A DNA stretch of 64,000 nucleotides from Gymnogyps californianus. Taxonomy: Eukaryota > Chordata > Aves > Accipitriformes > Cathartidae. The DNA lies in assembly GCF_018139145.2 (NCBI RefSeq), contig NC_059475.1:11828437-11892436 (forward strand), in the 5' to 3' direction. Shown piece after piece: positions 36,432-48,969 of this stretch; position 1 is the first letter of the stretch, and the number at the start of each line of letters is the position of its first letter. Under the pieces are notes generated by a model. The model saw only the letters and a program-made list of their open reading frames with translations, did no database searches and was not told the origin of the DNA. The position numbers and the translations under genes were made by a program.

Positions 36432-39400
36432 TCATGCCTCTATTAAAAAAAAATGGGCACCACTCAAATACTTAAAATATTGTTTATACTAGAATTTGGA
36501 TTCCAAGATAGTGAGAGAGCACTAGGAAAAGCATAAACCTTTGTTACACTGGGTCAAATTTCATCGAGGGTGAGACAAATAAAACATTAGGGCCACGAAC
36601 AAAAGAATTTCATTCTCAGAGTGGTGACGGAGTTGAAGCTTGAGCTCCAACAGTATTCTCATTGCCCGCTCTGCTAACCATGGGTTTTGCAATGGGGAGG
36701 AAAAAGGCATCAGCAGTCACAAAGGGTGCAGCAAGTGCCCCCACTGCTGTTCTGGCAAAGTGCTTCTCAGTCACTTTCATTTGGGATGTGGATTAGTCTA
36801 AACAGATTATAGTTTGATGTTTCTCATTACTGATTCACAGTTATTCAGGCTGCCTCCAACTATGGCTTGAAATCTTCTCCAGGGGATACAAAACTCATGT
36901 AAAGTGGTCACTCTACTAACGCACCCTACATCTGACCTGCAACTTTTCAAGGCAAGGGCAGACAGAGACCAGACGTTATTGCCGGCTTTTCCTATTTCCT
37001 AAATTTTCATTTCTAACAACATTCTTTGTTACCTGCTCTAGGATTTTGTAAAGTCTCTGGATTAGAGTTCCTCATCATCAGAGCTGTGATCTCATCTGTC
37101 CATCACATTAGAGTCAGTCATTGTACATCACCCTACAAAACTCAGCATCCCTTACTTTATTGTACAATGAGAGAGACAATGGAGTGCTGTAGAAGCATAA
37201 CTGTACTCTGAAATGAAACTCATAGGGCAAATTATAAACAAATAATTCTGATCCTTGGAGCAGAGGGATGTAAGAGTCCTGTACAAGTAGTAGATTGGTT
37301 TCCAGTACAGTCTAATAATTGGCTGTCACTTTGAACAGCCCTTAGCACAGATGAACACCTGGGTAGAAAACATGCTGACAAACAAACAAAAAAGAATGGG
37401 CTGTGTTTGAAATTCATTGTTAAGGCAAACTCCCCTCTGCTTAAAAAACAAATGGTAAAATACGGCCCCAGAAACCATGACATATTTTATCCTTTATAGG
37501 AAAATAAAAGCCAGTATCATCCATTTTTAGGAAAAATAACTAGATGTTTTTATGATGAATATCTGGTGGTCTTTTTTATACCTGAAACTTGTTGAGAATT
37601 AAAATCTGCACTGATCCTCATTAGTTTGCCCAGTGGTCAGAGACCCAGGTGCAGTACAATGTTTGTACCACTTTGAAATAGAGCACAGCATGCACACCAT
37701 CCTTCACTCGAGTGGTGCAAAGTGGGTCAGCATCATGGTGCCATTTCATCTTCTGTCCAGTTAACTAAACTCTGACAGAGTGGTAGGCTGGAGAAATTAA
37801 GAAGTGGAAGGGAAGTGGAAGGAGAAATGGAAAGGAAGGAGTCTGTTAAATTGGTATGAAAGTGGTGGAAGCCAGTTGCAGCCTTTTCTCTCTGCTTTCA
37901 AATCAAAAGTTGCCTGAATCAATTCCTGCAAACAGAAGGGTCTGATCTGGAGTCCTGCTGGCAGTTTACCATGTACCATTTATACAACTGCCTGCTTACA
38001 AATGCGGTTGATAACTATTTGACGAATCTGCTTTGAAACAGTCTGGTCAAGGAGCTTATGCAACAGTCATGGGGCCAAGAGACTGATTCCATTTTTGCTT
38101 TACTGCTTATCTGCTGGTCAGCCACACACAACTCACTTTAATTCTTTGACTCTGCTTGCTTTCAAAACAAATAAATAAAATCTGTTTTCAGATTGCAGCC
38201 TTCTTCAACCAGGGACTACCTCCAATGTCACCATCCCCCAAGACTCATACCACTTTAAGATACTCAAAAAGAGATCTGAATCTGGGCCTATATATATGTT
38301 AAAGTCCAGCAGGGTGCATTGACCTGAGAGCCTCTAGGTACAATGGTAAAGCCACATTTAAGGAATAAATACTGTTCAGTTCTGCAGTTATACTCCAGCC
38401 CTGGATTTTCTCCATGTGGACAATCACTTTGGCTACCAAACTGTGCGTACCAGAATTACAGTGAAAGGGCATCCTCACAAAGAACCACAGGGACCAAATG
38501 TCATTCGTGAAACTGTGCGACAAGCAAATGTTGTGATAATATAACTCTGACAGGGGGTTAGTTTCTGATAAAATGATAATCTGGCTAAATATAATGGCAT
38601 TCTTTTTTCAAGATGCTGTATACTAGTAAATATGTAAATAGCTTGCAAAAGGATCATCTTGGGGTTTCTCGGTTCCTCTTAGTTCCTGGATTTTCTGGGA
38701 CTCATTAAAACTATTTCTCTTTGTAAGTGGCTTCCATTGTGCAACTCTAAATAATTCTCTAGTGTAAACTGCTAATCACTCACTCTCATTGTTAGTGTCT
38801 GAAAATTCCTTGGTGCTTTTTATCATAGTAGCACTGGAGTAGGAGGGAGTTAGATTGAAGAAGGAGCAAAAGGAAGGGGAATTTCTCCATCTACTATACC
38901 ATGGAAAGGACAGGGAAGTTTCCCTCTGCTTTTCAATAGAAGAATGGAAGTTGCTGTTGCTCTTTTGCCCCTCTCTCCCAGCTGGCAAAGATGCATTGTT
39001 GTAATGAAACCTGGATGCTCTGGTCCCTGCAAGTAATAGGGCGGGGACGGTGAAAGAAAAGTTGCCTAGTTTGAATGAATGCATTTGTCTTTATGATTCA
39101 CACAAGTCAATTGTTTCTGAGAAGAGCTCACTACATCCTGACCATGCCTCAAATGTCATCAAACCTGCCTATTAGAACATTACTTGCACACACCAGAGTT
39201 TCTTTTAAATCATCCTCCTATGAAAGACCATGCTTTAAAAAATAAAAAATACCCCAAATCCCTTAAGATTCCAGAGCAATTACCTTAAAAGCATTTATGC
39301 TAAAGAAAGTGCTATTGATTGTTGCTCATCAGCTTTCAGCACATGTACAGTACAACAAAAGGAGAATTAAATTTAGCTGTCTAATTATGAGGGAGGCACT

Positions 39401-40340
39401 GAGTTACCAGAAAACAATGCAGCAGCTCATTTTGAGAGCAGATATTGCATACATATGGCATTTGGCAGCTTAAGTACAAACTGTATGTCTATCAGTAAGG
39501 GTCTCCAGTTTTTCAGACAGTTGCAACATGATTTTTACATGTCATACAATGTATAATATAATATGCTACTGCTAAAAGCTAAAAACTAGGACACACAACT
39601 GCATACTATAAGCATAACTAAATATGCCACGTTACTTAAAACTGAATCGTATTTGTTTCAAGCCTGGAATACTAAGAATAAACATTTTTTTATAAAAAGG
39701 TAAATTATTTCTGAATTGAAAAAAATTCTCTCCAAACTGAAAAACAAATAAGATATGAATGAAATGAACCAGGACATCATTAAAATTCTAAACAATTACT
39801 TTCTCTGTGCATCGATCATTGATATTTGGAAGGAAATTTAAAAATGTATTTGTTATTTCAAATGTAATGTACTTGAAGCCATGTCCAAGTCTCTTAATCC
39901 AGTTGCATTAAAATTTGCTACCCCTAACACGTTTACAGACAGGTTTCAAAAAGAAAAAATGGCCATAGAAATAATTAAATATAATTTAAGAAAAAAAACC
40001 CACTAACAAATTCCAGTATTAATCACAGAAACACACAACCTTCATCTAACAAATCATCCTGAAAAGTAGACGAAAAGACTTGGAACATGTTGAGAATGAA
40101 GCCAATGCATCTGGCATACAAAGCTTGCCATTGGGTAGGCAGAGAAACATCCATAAGGATCTGACTAAAATAATCCCTCCAGTAAACACTACTTAGAGAT
40201 GGAAAAATTACAGGACTTAGGAACAGAGAGGACAGAAAGAGTAGCCAGCAAGAGCTTGATACAGTAACCTTGTTTATACCATAAGCAGTCCATCTTGTGC
40301 CTCAGAAACCTCTTATTTTAAAATCTTTTTAGTAAAATTT
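36432..40340. other. Non-coding stretch between two inverted LTRs
   Basis: About 3.9 kb with no recognisable gene. The region has no visible tandem repeat or transposon. Frames such as 38299-38523 (-) and 38776-39084 (-) have no recognisable domain. Confidence 0.55.
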
Positions 40341-40345
40341 GATGA

Positions 40346-40951
40346 TGTTGTGGTTTAACCCCAGCCAGCAACTAAGCACCACACAGCCGCTCGCTCACTC
40401 TTCCCCCCTCCCAGTGGGATGGGGAGGAGAATCAGGAAAAAAAGTAAAACTTGTGGGTTAAGAGCAGTTTAATAACTAAAGTAAAAAAAAAAAAAAAAAA
40501 AACAACAACAAAAAAACCCTACAAATATAATAACAACAATAATAATTGTAATGAAAGGGAATATGACAAAAGAGAGAAATTAGACCCAAGAAAAGACAAG
40601 TGATGCACAATGCAATTGCTCACCACCCACTGACCAATGCCCCAGCAGCAATCCACCCCTCCTAGCCAACTCCCCCCTGTTTATATACTGAGCGTGACGT
40701 TCTATGGTATGGAATACCCCTTTGGCTAGTTCAGCTCAGCTGTCCTGGCTGTGCCCCCTCCCAGCTTCTTGCACACCTGCTTGCTGGCAGAGCATGGGAA
40801 ACTGAAAAGTCCTTAACTCAGGATAAGCGCTACTTCGCCACAACTAAAACATCAGAGTGTTATCAACATTTTTCTCACACTAAATCCAAAACACAGCAGT
40901 GTATCAGCTACTAAGAAGAAAATTAACTCTATCCCAGCCAAAACCAGGACA
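40346..40951 (-). mobile_element. Solo LTR with perfect 5-bp target duplication, 606 bp
   Basis: On the + strand it reads TGTTGTGGTTTAACCCC to AAACCAGGACA, which is the reverse complement of the LTR at 35842. It is flanked by GATGA at 40341-40345 and 40952-40956. The minus-strand TATATAAA lies at 40680-40687 and ATTAAA at 40468-40473. An A-run (about 40483-40502 on +) expands the T-rich segment. It is close to full length with few obvious lesions, suggesting a fairly recent insertion within the family. Confidence 0.92.
40680..40687 (-). promoter_or_regulatory. LTR TATA box
   Basis: TTTATATA on +, giving TATATAAA on the minus strand. The position and context (CAGTATATAAACAGG) match the LTR at 35842. 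Confidence 0.7.
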
Positions 40952-40956
40952 GATGA

Positions 40957-42759
40957 CCAGACCTGTATTGCTGAGATAATCATAAGACACTTACCAATGC
41001 AGATTAAAAGTGCAGAAAGAAAGCACTGACACAAACTATAGCCAGAGGATATCAAAGATGGTGAGAAATTTAAAGAGGTACGTTGAGAAGATTAAAAACA
41101 CGCCTCAGGATATTTTTTGCTTAGTTTTCAAATAGAAGAATCCACAAATTTGAGCATTTATTGTGACTCAGCTGACACACAGCCAAATTAATTTACTTCC
41201 CATCCTTCCACCCTAGTTTGGGATGGAAAGTCAGGCAGATGCCAGTACATTTTCTACTTCAAATATTAATGAACTTAACTTCCACTGGAAGTTTTGTTCA
41301 GGATGGCCACCAGGGATTTAAGATGGGAAAAAAGTATTGTTGAAGGATTATCATCACATTCATTTTGATTTGACACTGGACTACTACTGCTGACTTTGCT
41401 GGAGTTATTCTATTTTGTGCTAGTGTAAATGAGAGAACTCAGTTTCATATACTTTAGGAGCTATCAGTTTTCACATCTACTGTAATCAAACCAGCTTCTT
41501 TTGCAATAGCTAGCTCTGTCCTATCTGCAGCACTTTTGTAGTTGACTAGTTTGATATCTGCTGGCGACAATTTTGAAAATGATCCACGAAACCAGCAGGT
41601 GGACACTTGGCAGATTTATACTCACTGCTGTTGCAAGCAACAGCCAGAAACAAAAATCAAAGCAAGGAGCAAGGAACCGAGGTATCACACTTTTAAAAAT
41701 GTGTGTAACTAGTTCCACAAAAATAAATAAAAATATGTTTTCCTCTATTAGCAACATTGCTCAAATGAAACAAAAACTAAGCTCAGCTATTAGAATTATT
41801 ATTATATATTGCTCAATTTTTATTACAATATGGCTCAATCTGATGCACAATTCCATGTCAGTTGGTTGCTATGAATATTATGGCACAACATAATGACATT
41901 GTACACCACTATCTGGAACTGCTTGAGTCGTAAATATAAGATCAGGACTTGAAGAGACAGTGATAAGCTGGAAGCTCAGAAGTACTAGCCCAAAAAAGAA
42001 CATATTTTAGATTATCTAGCCATCTCCTAAAGCATGCTGTGTCACCAGTTGTACTCTGCACACGTGCATTTGGAAGCAGCTTACTACCACTGATACATGG
42101 GAACATTGTTTATTATACGACCAGTTTAAATGCATTGTTTACATAGACACTTACAAATCTCCTACAAACACTCCAGCAGTAACTTGCATCTTGCAACTGA
42201 AGATCAATGAGCTGTCACACCGGCCACGCTTCTCCCTTTTCTCAGGATATACTGAGTGGCATTCAAGTGCTTCCACAGCTGATTTTTCCATGGTAGAAAA
42301 CAAACTTTACTACATTGAGGTAGTATAGGGCTGATAAAAAGATAGCCAAAGAGAGATCAAAGATTACACAAAAGTAATCACATTCTGGTACAGCTATTTA
42401 TATATATTCGTGTTTCTAATCCATTGAATATTCTACATCTATTTACAATGACCCTATATTATTACTGTAAGACGCCATTACACATTATACAGCTTGATTC
42501 GATAGTAAATAAAGAAGGTGGCCCCCAATTTTGCCACAGACGTACAATTTGAGAGTTTATTTCCCTTTTCACATCAAAATTTCTTTTTAAGAGACATATC
42601 ACTTTTTTAAGTTTTCCCAAAAAGACACAGGAAATAATTATTGTGAGGCATAAAGTTGTGAAAATTGTCAAGTTGTCAAATTTCTTTCATTTTGCAGGCA
42701 TTTAAGTCGATAATTTGTTCTTTATTAACAATATTTTTCAGGTAGATCCATCAGGGATA
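40957..42759. other. Non-coding stretch, no gene recognised
   Basis: AT-rich unique-looking DNA. The frames on both strands at 41521-41893 overlap each other and show no domain. No repeat recognised. Confidence 0.55.
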
Positions 42760-43110
42760 AAACAGGTGGCAGCATGGAGAATGGACATCTACAGACCAGG
42801 TTCTGTGAGGAAAACCTGAAAGAACTAGCATTGTTTAGCCTACAGAAAACAGGTTTAGAGAATATATGATAACAGTCTTCAAATATATAAAAACTTCTGC
42901 AAAAATAAATTGTTTTCCAGCTATACAGTGGATATGGCAAAAATCAATGAGCTAAAATTTCTACATGGAAGATTGATATTGGACACTGGGAAAAAATTTC
43001 TAATGGTAAGGCTAAAGAAGCACTGCTCTATATTTCCTGCAGAAAAGGGTAAGACTAAAGAAGCAGTGCTCTGTATTTCCTGCAGAAACTCTGGGGTGTC
43101 TAGTAGCTCT
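42760..43110 (+). mobile_element. Old CR1 fragment, ORF2 C-terminal region
   Basis: Translation in shifting frames gives ENLKELALFSLQK (about 42815-42850), matching the CR1 [13 protein letters not shown] segment, then the VFKYIK motif, and LHGRLILDTGKKFLMVRLKKH (about 42960-43020), matching the CR1 [21 protein letters not shown] segment. The order and spacing are as in the intact copy at 7240-7500, so this is an old, diverged CR1. The edges are approximate. A 43-bp tandem duplication lies at its 3' side. Confidence 0.7.
43005..43090 (+). repeat. 43-bp tandem duplication inside old CR1
   Basis: GGTAAGGCTAAAGAAGCACTG begins at 43005 and a near-identical GGTAAGACTAAAGAAGC begins at 43048. Each runs to TTTCCTGCAGAAA, with a few mismatches. 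It is a local duplication after the CR1 had inserted. Confidence 0.8.
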
Positions 43111-44961
43111 TAGAAAAGCTGATAAACTTCTGTATGAATGACACCAATCCAGTTGGATTAAGTCAATGTTTTTGAGCTTTTCTAAATCAATGTGTCTGTA
43201 AGGTAATTCACAAACTATTTTTGACAAAATGGACACAATACCTTTCATCAAAATGAAGTTCAGATTCCAGATGTTTGTTACACATTCATTTATTACTCAC
43301 CCTTGCTTCCCTATTCACTTTTTTTTTCATGTGTCATGAATGTGTAAGATTGTACTTTAAAAAGAAAATGCAATAGTTACACTGAAATCTTATGGACAAC
43401 CAGTGGCAGAGAACAGAGTAAATGACCTTTTGATTTCTTCAAAATTTTTCAACTGGCTCTAATTATAACCTGTTTGCAGATTTATAAGCAAGAAAAACAT
43501 CCCTTATTCATCAGCTAAATTATTCCCTGTGAATAATTCATTTAGCATGAGCATAAAACCATACTTCCTAAATTGAAAGAAAACGTGGGTTAGAATATGT
43601 AGGTGATGAAAAGTTATCAAATAAATATCTATATTTCTTGACAAGCTAGATTCTGAAGCAGAATGCTTGGATTTATTCAACTTTCTACGGGGCCTTTGTG
43701 GATAACAGCATCACTTACGGACAAAGAATTAATCTCTTTAAAAAACAAAACAAAACTGTAAGTAATAGCTTTCTGCCCCATTACCATCAATCCTTATTAA
43801 TCTATGAGCTGTCCAAATTACATTAGAGAAGGTATCGTCGAATCAGACACCAAATGCTAACCCTTGACCTGAGGCCTGTCTCATGATCTAGGTCTCTGAC
43901 CTTCACTGGAGTATGGCCATCACTATGTACCTTTGGTTGCAAGTAGCAAGATACAGTGAACAATGACTGGCAGAGACACTTGTTCTCTGATAGGCTTCAG
44001 CTTTGAAACAAACCTGGTGATAAGGTTTTATGTACCTTCCTGATCTCGGCATGGAAAAAAACAGTTTAACAGTGTAATTCAGTTTTACTCATCAATCATA
44101 CATCCAATTTCAATGGGGATTCTCTAATCACCCTCATTGTAGGAGGCACCAATGATGTGAAGAATATCTAAAAATGTATAACCTTCCTATGCAGCAGAAA
44201 CCTTTGACAAATGACATCTCTAGTGTCTTTCTTTTAGGCTGGAAGTCGTTCATCTTTCAGTTATCTTAGGTGTAAATTAATACAATGAAAGGACTCTGGT
44301 GTAAAGTTAACCAACATGCAACATCATACCATTTTTTTTTAAGCTCCAGTAATAATTAAAGCATTATGATGGCTACACTTCAGTGCTAATTTATAATTAA
44401 CTTCAGGTGCTTCTTTGATCTTGCTGATATATTTTTTTCCCATTTTCTTATCAAGAGTCTCCATGCAGTCTGTAATTATGCTTCTTAGTGTGACAGCAAC
44501 TTTGAATAAGTAGATGCATTAATATATGCTTTGGGAAAATATCAGTTGAGCCAAAGCAAGCTCTTACCGCTGAGCCTGAGTATCATCTGAAGCACTGCTG
44601 ATTAAAAATGTAGTATTATATAAGCTCACAATAGGTTTGCCATAAAACAATGATTCTCAATTTTAAGGTAATGGATGACAGACGCAGTAAAGCTAGCACC
44701 CTACCAACAATACACACATTAAGGCATTCAGAGCATTAATATCACAACACTACAAAATGCAAGTGTCATGTTTTCTATCTGCCTAGGCTCTTCCTCTGAA
44801 GAGGAAGGTATTTCAAACTTTTTCTGAATAATAAAATATTGAACCAAAAGATTTTTAAAAAGTGTTAAAAGCTGTTATAACAATACAGTGATACAGCCTA
44901 ACCTACCTGAAGCAACAAATAAATACATAATGCAAGGGAGCGGAGCAGTGTAACTCGTTTC
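43111..44961. other. Non-coding stretch, no gene recognised
   Basis: AT-rich DNA with no motif-bearing frame and no repeat that I can recognise. Confidence 0.55.
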
Positions 44962-44985
44962 CTCAGTGTGCTGGTTTTGGCTGGG

Positions 44986-45430
44986 GCAGAGTATACCTCT
45001 GAAGGGATTGTGGCCCGAGGGTAGGTCCATGCTGGAGAAGGTACACCTTGAAGCATCTGTGGCTGTGGATAAGGCCATGCTGCAGCAGGTACACCTTGAA
45101 ACATCAGTGGCTGTGCATGAGGTCATGTTGGAGCACCTCAAAGTGTGTGGCCATGGATAAGCCGACAACAGAGCAGGTACACCCCTGGAGGGACTGCAGC
45201 CATGGGTAAGGCCATGTTGAAGCAGGTTCACTTCTGAAGGCATTGTGGCCCATGGAGAAGGCCACACTGGAACAGGTGCACCTCAAAGCAACTGTGGCTG
45301 TGGATAAGTCTATGCCACAGCAGATATACCCCTGAAGAGACTGTGGCTCATAGATAAGGCTCCACTTGGAGCAGGTACAACCCTAAGGGACTGCAGTCTG
45401 TGGATAAGTCCAAGCCAGAGCAGGGGCAAG
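44986..45430 (+). repeat. About 48-bp minisatellite in LTR U3, 9-10 copies
   Basis: Anchors such as GGTACACC, GGTTCAC, GGTGCACC and GATATACC recur at about 44991, 45041, 45089, 45133, 45177, 45226, 45276, 45324, 45375 and 45424, spacings of 44-51 bp. Each unit has the theme GTGGCTGTGGATAAGGCC, then ATGCTGGAGCAGGT, then ACACC. Since 48 is a multiple of three, one minus-strand frame reads as a repeated 16-residue peptide, but this follows from the period and there is no reason to call it coding. Confidence 0.88.
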
Positions 45431-45830
45431 CAGAGGAGTTCATTGCAATGCTAAACCCTATGGCCTGGCCCAAAGGGACCAGGGGTGGAGACTGTAATGG
45501 ATATACCTTTAAATTGTTGTAACCCATGATTTGAGTTACATGTTATAGGAATTACTATAGCAGGAACCACCTGAACCAATAGAGGACAGCCTTACAAGAA
45601 GCAGTGCAAGTGCAGCAGTGACCCAACCTGAGGTGGCTTTGGTGCCCAATAACTCCACGCAACACACTGCCCCTCCTGTCCTGAGTGACCACCATAACAG
45701 AAGGAAGGGGGGACATTCGGAGTGATGGCGTTTTGTGTTCCCAAGTAACCGTTACGTGTGATGGAGCCCTGCTTTCCTGGAGATGGCTGAACACCTGCTG
45801 GCCGATGGGACGTGGTCAATGAATTCCTTG

Positions 45831-45887
45831 TTTTGCTTTGCTTGCGTGCGGGGCTTTTGCTTTGCTTGCATGTGGGGCTTTTGCTTT
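45831..45887 (+). repeat. 24-bp tandem repeat near the LTR polyadenylation signal
   Basis: TTTTGCTTTGCTTGCGTGCG plus GGGC starts at 45831 and again, with two changes, at 45855; a partial third copy starts at 45879, immediately before TTATTAAAC. Confidence 0.85.
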
Positions 45888-46029
45888 ACTTATTAAACTG
45901 TCTTTATCTCAATCCACAAGTCTTCTCACTTTTGCTGTTTTGATTCTCCCCTCCATCCCATTGAGGCGGGAGTGTGTGAGCGGCTGTGTGGTGCTTAGTT
46001 GCCAGCTGGGGTTAAACCACAACACTCAG

Positions 46030-48969
46030 CTGAAGGAATGAACTGTAATTCTCAGAAGACAAACTCTAATCTCATATTTTCAACACATAAATAAGACACG
46101 CACCAGGGACAACATAATTGAGATCCTCGTATTAAGCGCTTTCTATCTGAGAAACATTAAATTAAATTGCAACAGAAGTGCTAGGGGCAGTTCTTTCATA
46201 AACGCATCAGTCTACAGGTACAAATTGGGACTGGTATGACTTCTCTAGTCACAAAACTGATGTTTCACTGGTATGCTACTCCAAAATCAAAAAATGGCCA
46301 CAAATATGCAGGTATAAAATACGCTTTATACCATAGCTTTCTTTCCCCAGGCAGAGAAAGTCTGACTGCTATAGAGCACTTTTATGATAACCACACTAAC
46401 TTGCAGCATGGATGAGTACGTGCGCACAAATGTATCTGGTTGGTTGGAGAGGACAAAAATGGGGAGGTTAGTATTACTGTAACCATAGTACAGTACAATC
46501 TTCTAGTGCATAAAAGTTTTAAGAAAACTAAATTTCCAGATGCATTTTGTGATGTCATCTCACAAACATGTTTTTTAGCTCATTGCTAAACATGTTAGCA
46601 GCACAGGTACATACTAATCCTGACATACTGCATGATTACTTTTTCCACTAACATGACCTCCCCACTCTAGAACTGCTGTCATTCAAGCCAACAATTGTGA
46701 CAGCACTTGAAACATCCATGAATCAACTTTCTGGGCTCTGACAAAAGGATAACCGCAAGGCGCATATGTCACTTATGTGTTTGTACCAAACAGTATCAGT
46801 ACCTACTCTGCCCTACCTCTCCTACCAGGTTCCGAGACGCACGGCAGAGACAGGACTGCACAGCATCAGCTGTTGAGTACCCTTCTGAAAGGAAGAAACA
46901 GATGTCTGATGCAATATCACTAGCTCCCTTCAGTTTCTGCCTCCTTCAGAGTAGAAATGGAAGGCAACTAAACTAAAAATGAAGGAGTCAGAGCAAAATA
47001 GTTCAATTTTCATTGCTTAATTATCATCTGGAGTACCCCATTGATTGTGCCTTCCAAAAACAGTCACAGAATCATGGTCAGGAAGTACTGTTATATTAAA
47101 ATGAAACACCAGTACTCCTACTTTGCAAAAGAGTAATGCTTTTTGTGGAAACAAAAATGTTCCACAAAAGATGTAGAAAAAAAATTCCAGAATGTGTGAA
47201 ATTCACAAGCTGAAGCTGAGTCTGATGGGTGACTAAAGATGAAGCCACATCTTTCATTTTATTCATTTCTTCCTTCTGCACAGCTGAGATAAAACCAGAC
47301 AAAGTAGCACAGAAATTTTCTAACATTACAGATACAGCAGTCTTCCCATCACATGTCATCAGGTGAAAGGCATGTTGTGCTTATTTTACTGTGGATCCAT
47401 TCATTATTCTACCTGGCAGCAACTTGTATTTTTTTAAAATAAATATCCCTAGTACAGTCTTACAGTCACACCACACAGCACAAACTGGAGATCTGCCAAG
47501 TGCAAATCGAGTGGTTTGAGGAACTTCTTTCCTGTGCCGACAGAGCAGCTGTCCATCCTCCTACAATCTATGTGGGCTATTATATTCTTCTCCTTAAGAG
47601 TCAGAATTTTGTTGTGTGCCTTTCAGACAAAAGGTTGAGTGTTGTCTATAATGGAGTTCCCACTTCTGCAGAGCAGTACTCAAGTACCCCTATAAGAACA
47701 CTTGAAAGGACCTTGCCAAAGATATTTTGGGAGTGAGAATTTTTTTGTCTTTCTATTAAAAAAAATGCATTTGTCACTTTCTACAGTGCTCTCAGAACTC
47801 TGTTTTTCCATTCAAAAATATTGCAATCCTTCTTGAATTATCGAGGCTTGCATTTTGACATTATCACAAACAGCTTTTATTAAGTATAAAGAAAACACAC
47901 ATGATAACCTATTTATAATGTCTTCTTGTTATTGGCTCTTGTCTTAGACATTATAATTTCTTTATGATTGTATGATAAAGATTTATTTATGTTTACGATG
48001 TTTATTTTCTTATGGTTATGACACACTTTTTCAAAATACAAGTGATACCTTAATGATACATGTTCATCCAGAAAGAGTTCCATTCAGATTGTCTGGAACT
48101 TCTCCCAGAAATATATCAGCTATAGTATATCTTCATATATGCAGAATTTTTTACCAGACCTTCAAACAATTGTGTAAAATATCTGTGTAAGAATGTACAA
48201 GAAACTATGAGTATCATCACTATAATAAAAAAATTAATTTATTACATATTGATCACAAAATTAAAACCAAGCAGGCTTACTTTTAGTCCCTTTTTGGACT
48301 TTTGCCTTTGTGGCAGAAGTAGTCTTGGGAAAATTACACTTAACACTATTATCCTTCAGTTCACCTCTTTAATATTTTTCATAGCAAATTTTGTCTATAC
48401 CTGTTGCACTACAGCAAATTGGTTTACATTCTGTGTTAGAAATTCACTGGGATCTTGTGATACTCAAGCATCATATAGGTTGAATGTTTGAGGGGTTTTT
48501 ATGATTCAAATCTGTACAAAAATATCTACCTAGATGGACAGCATCCCCAAAAAACCACAATTAACTATACCATAGTAGAGCTCTGAGCAGAACAATGTAG
48601 CCAGCACTACCACACTGCAATAGAATGATTATTAATGGTAACTGAACTAGCTAGTTTAAAACCTTCTTACATATCTCTAGACTACTTCCGCACAGCCAGT
48701 GTACATGAGCTTTGCCTGGGATTCTTGTCTGTGTGTCTAGTATAGTTCACTGTTGACATAATGCCAGATAAATGCTAGTATTTTTGATCCACCAATGTTC
48801 AAAAATCTGTATCCTGCTTTTTTTACCACATTTTCTTTTAAAATATTCCTGCTGCAGCTGCACAGGGGAGAAGAAAATGGGAAGAAGAAAATGGGATTTC
48901 ATCGCTACTGAACTTGTTACTGATGACCGTATTTCCTATTCAAGTAGTTCTGCCCTATTTCAATACCTA
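46030..48969. other. Non-coding stretch, no gene recognised
   Basis: About 2.9 kb of AT-rich DNA. Frames of 60-95 codons (for example 47096-47359 - and 48207-48491 +) have no recognisable motif. A TCACAGAATCATGG at 47064-47077 recalls a CR1 3' terminus but is too short to call. Confidence 0.55.

Larger units (their letters stand above)
44967..46024 (+). mobile_element. Solo LTR with internal minisatellite, 1058 bp
   Basis: It starts TGTGCTGGTTTTGGCTGGG and ends GGGGTTAAACCACAACA, flanked by a perfect 5-bp duplication CTCAG (44962-44966 and 46025-46029). The 3' end (about 45888-46024: ATTAAA at 45892-45897, then TTTATCTCAATCCACAAG and GTGGTGCTTAGTTGCC) is homologous to the LTR at 35842. The first 460 bp instead hold nine or ten copies of a unit of about 48 bp, which makes this LTR nearly twice as long as its relatives. 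A second small tandem repeat (24 bp) lies just upstream of the polyadenylation signal. No proviral interior adjoins. Confidence 0.9.

Noticed and set aside
44875..45267. 130-codon minus frame with a 16-residue repeat
   Set aside because: The periodicity comes from the roughly 48-bp minisatellite of the LTR; a unit length divisible by three keeps the frame open. Frame-changing units of 44-51 bp elsewhere show no coding constraint.
47064..47077. Possible minus-strand CR1 3' terminus (TCACAGAATCATGG)
   Set aside because: Too short, and the adjacent sequence does not continue into CR1. A similar TCATAGAGTGG at 16665 was rejected for the same reason.
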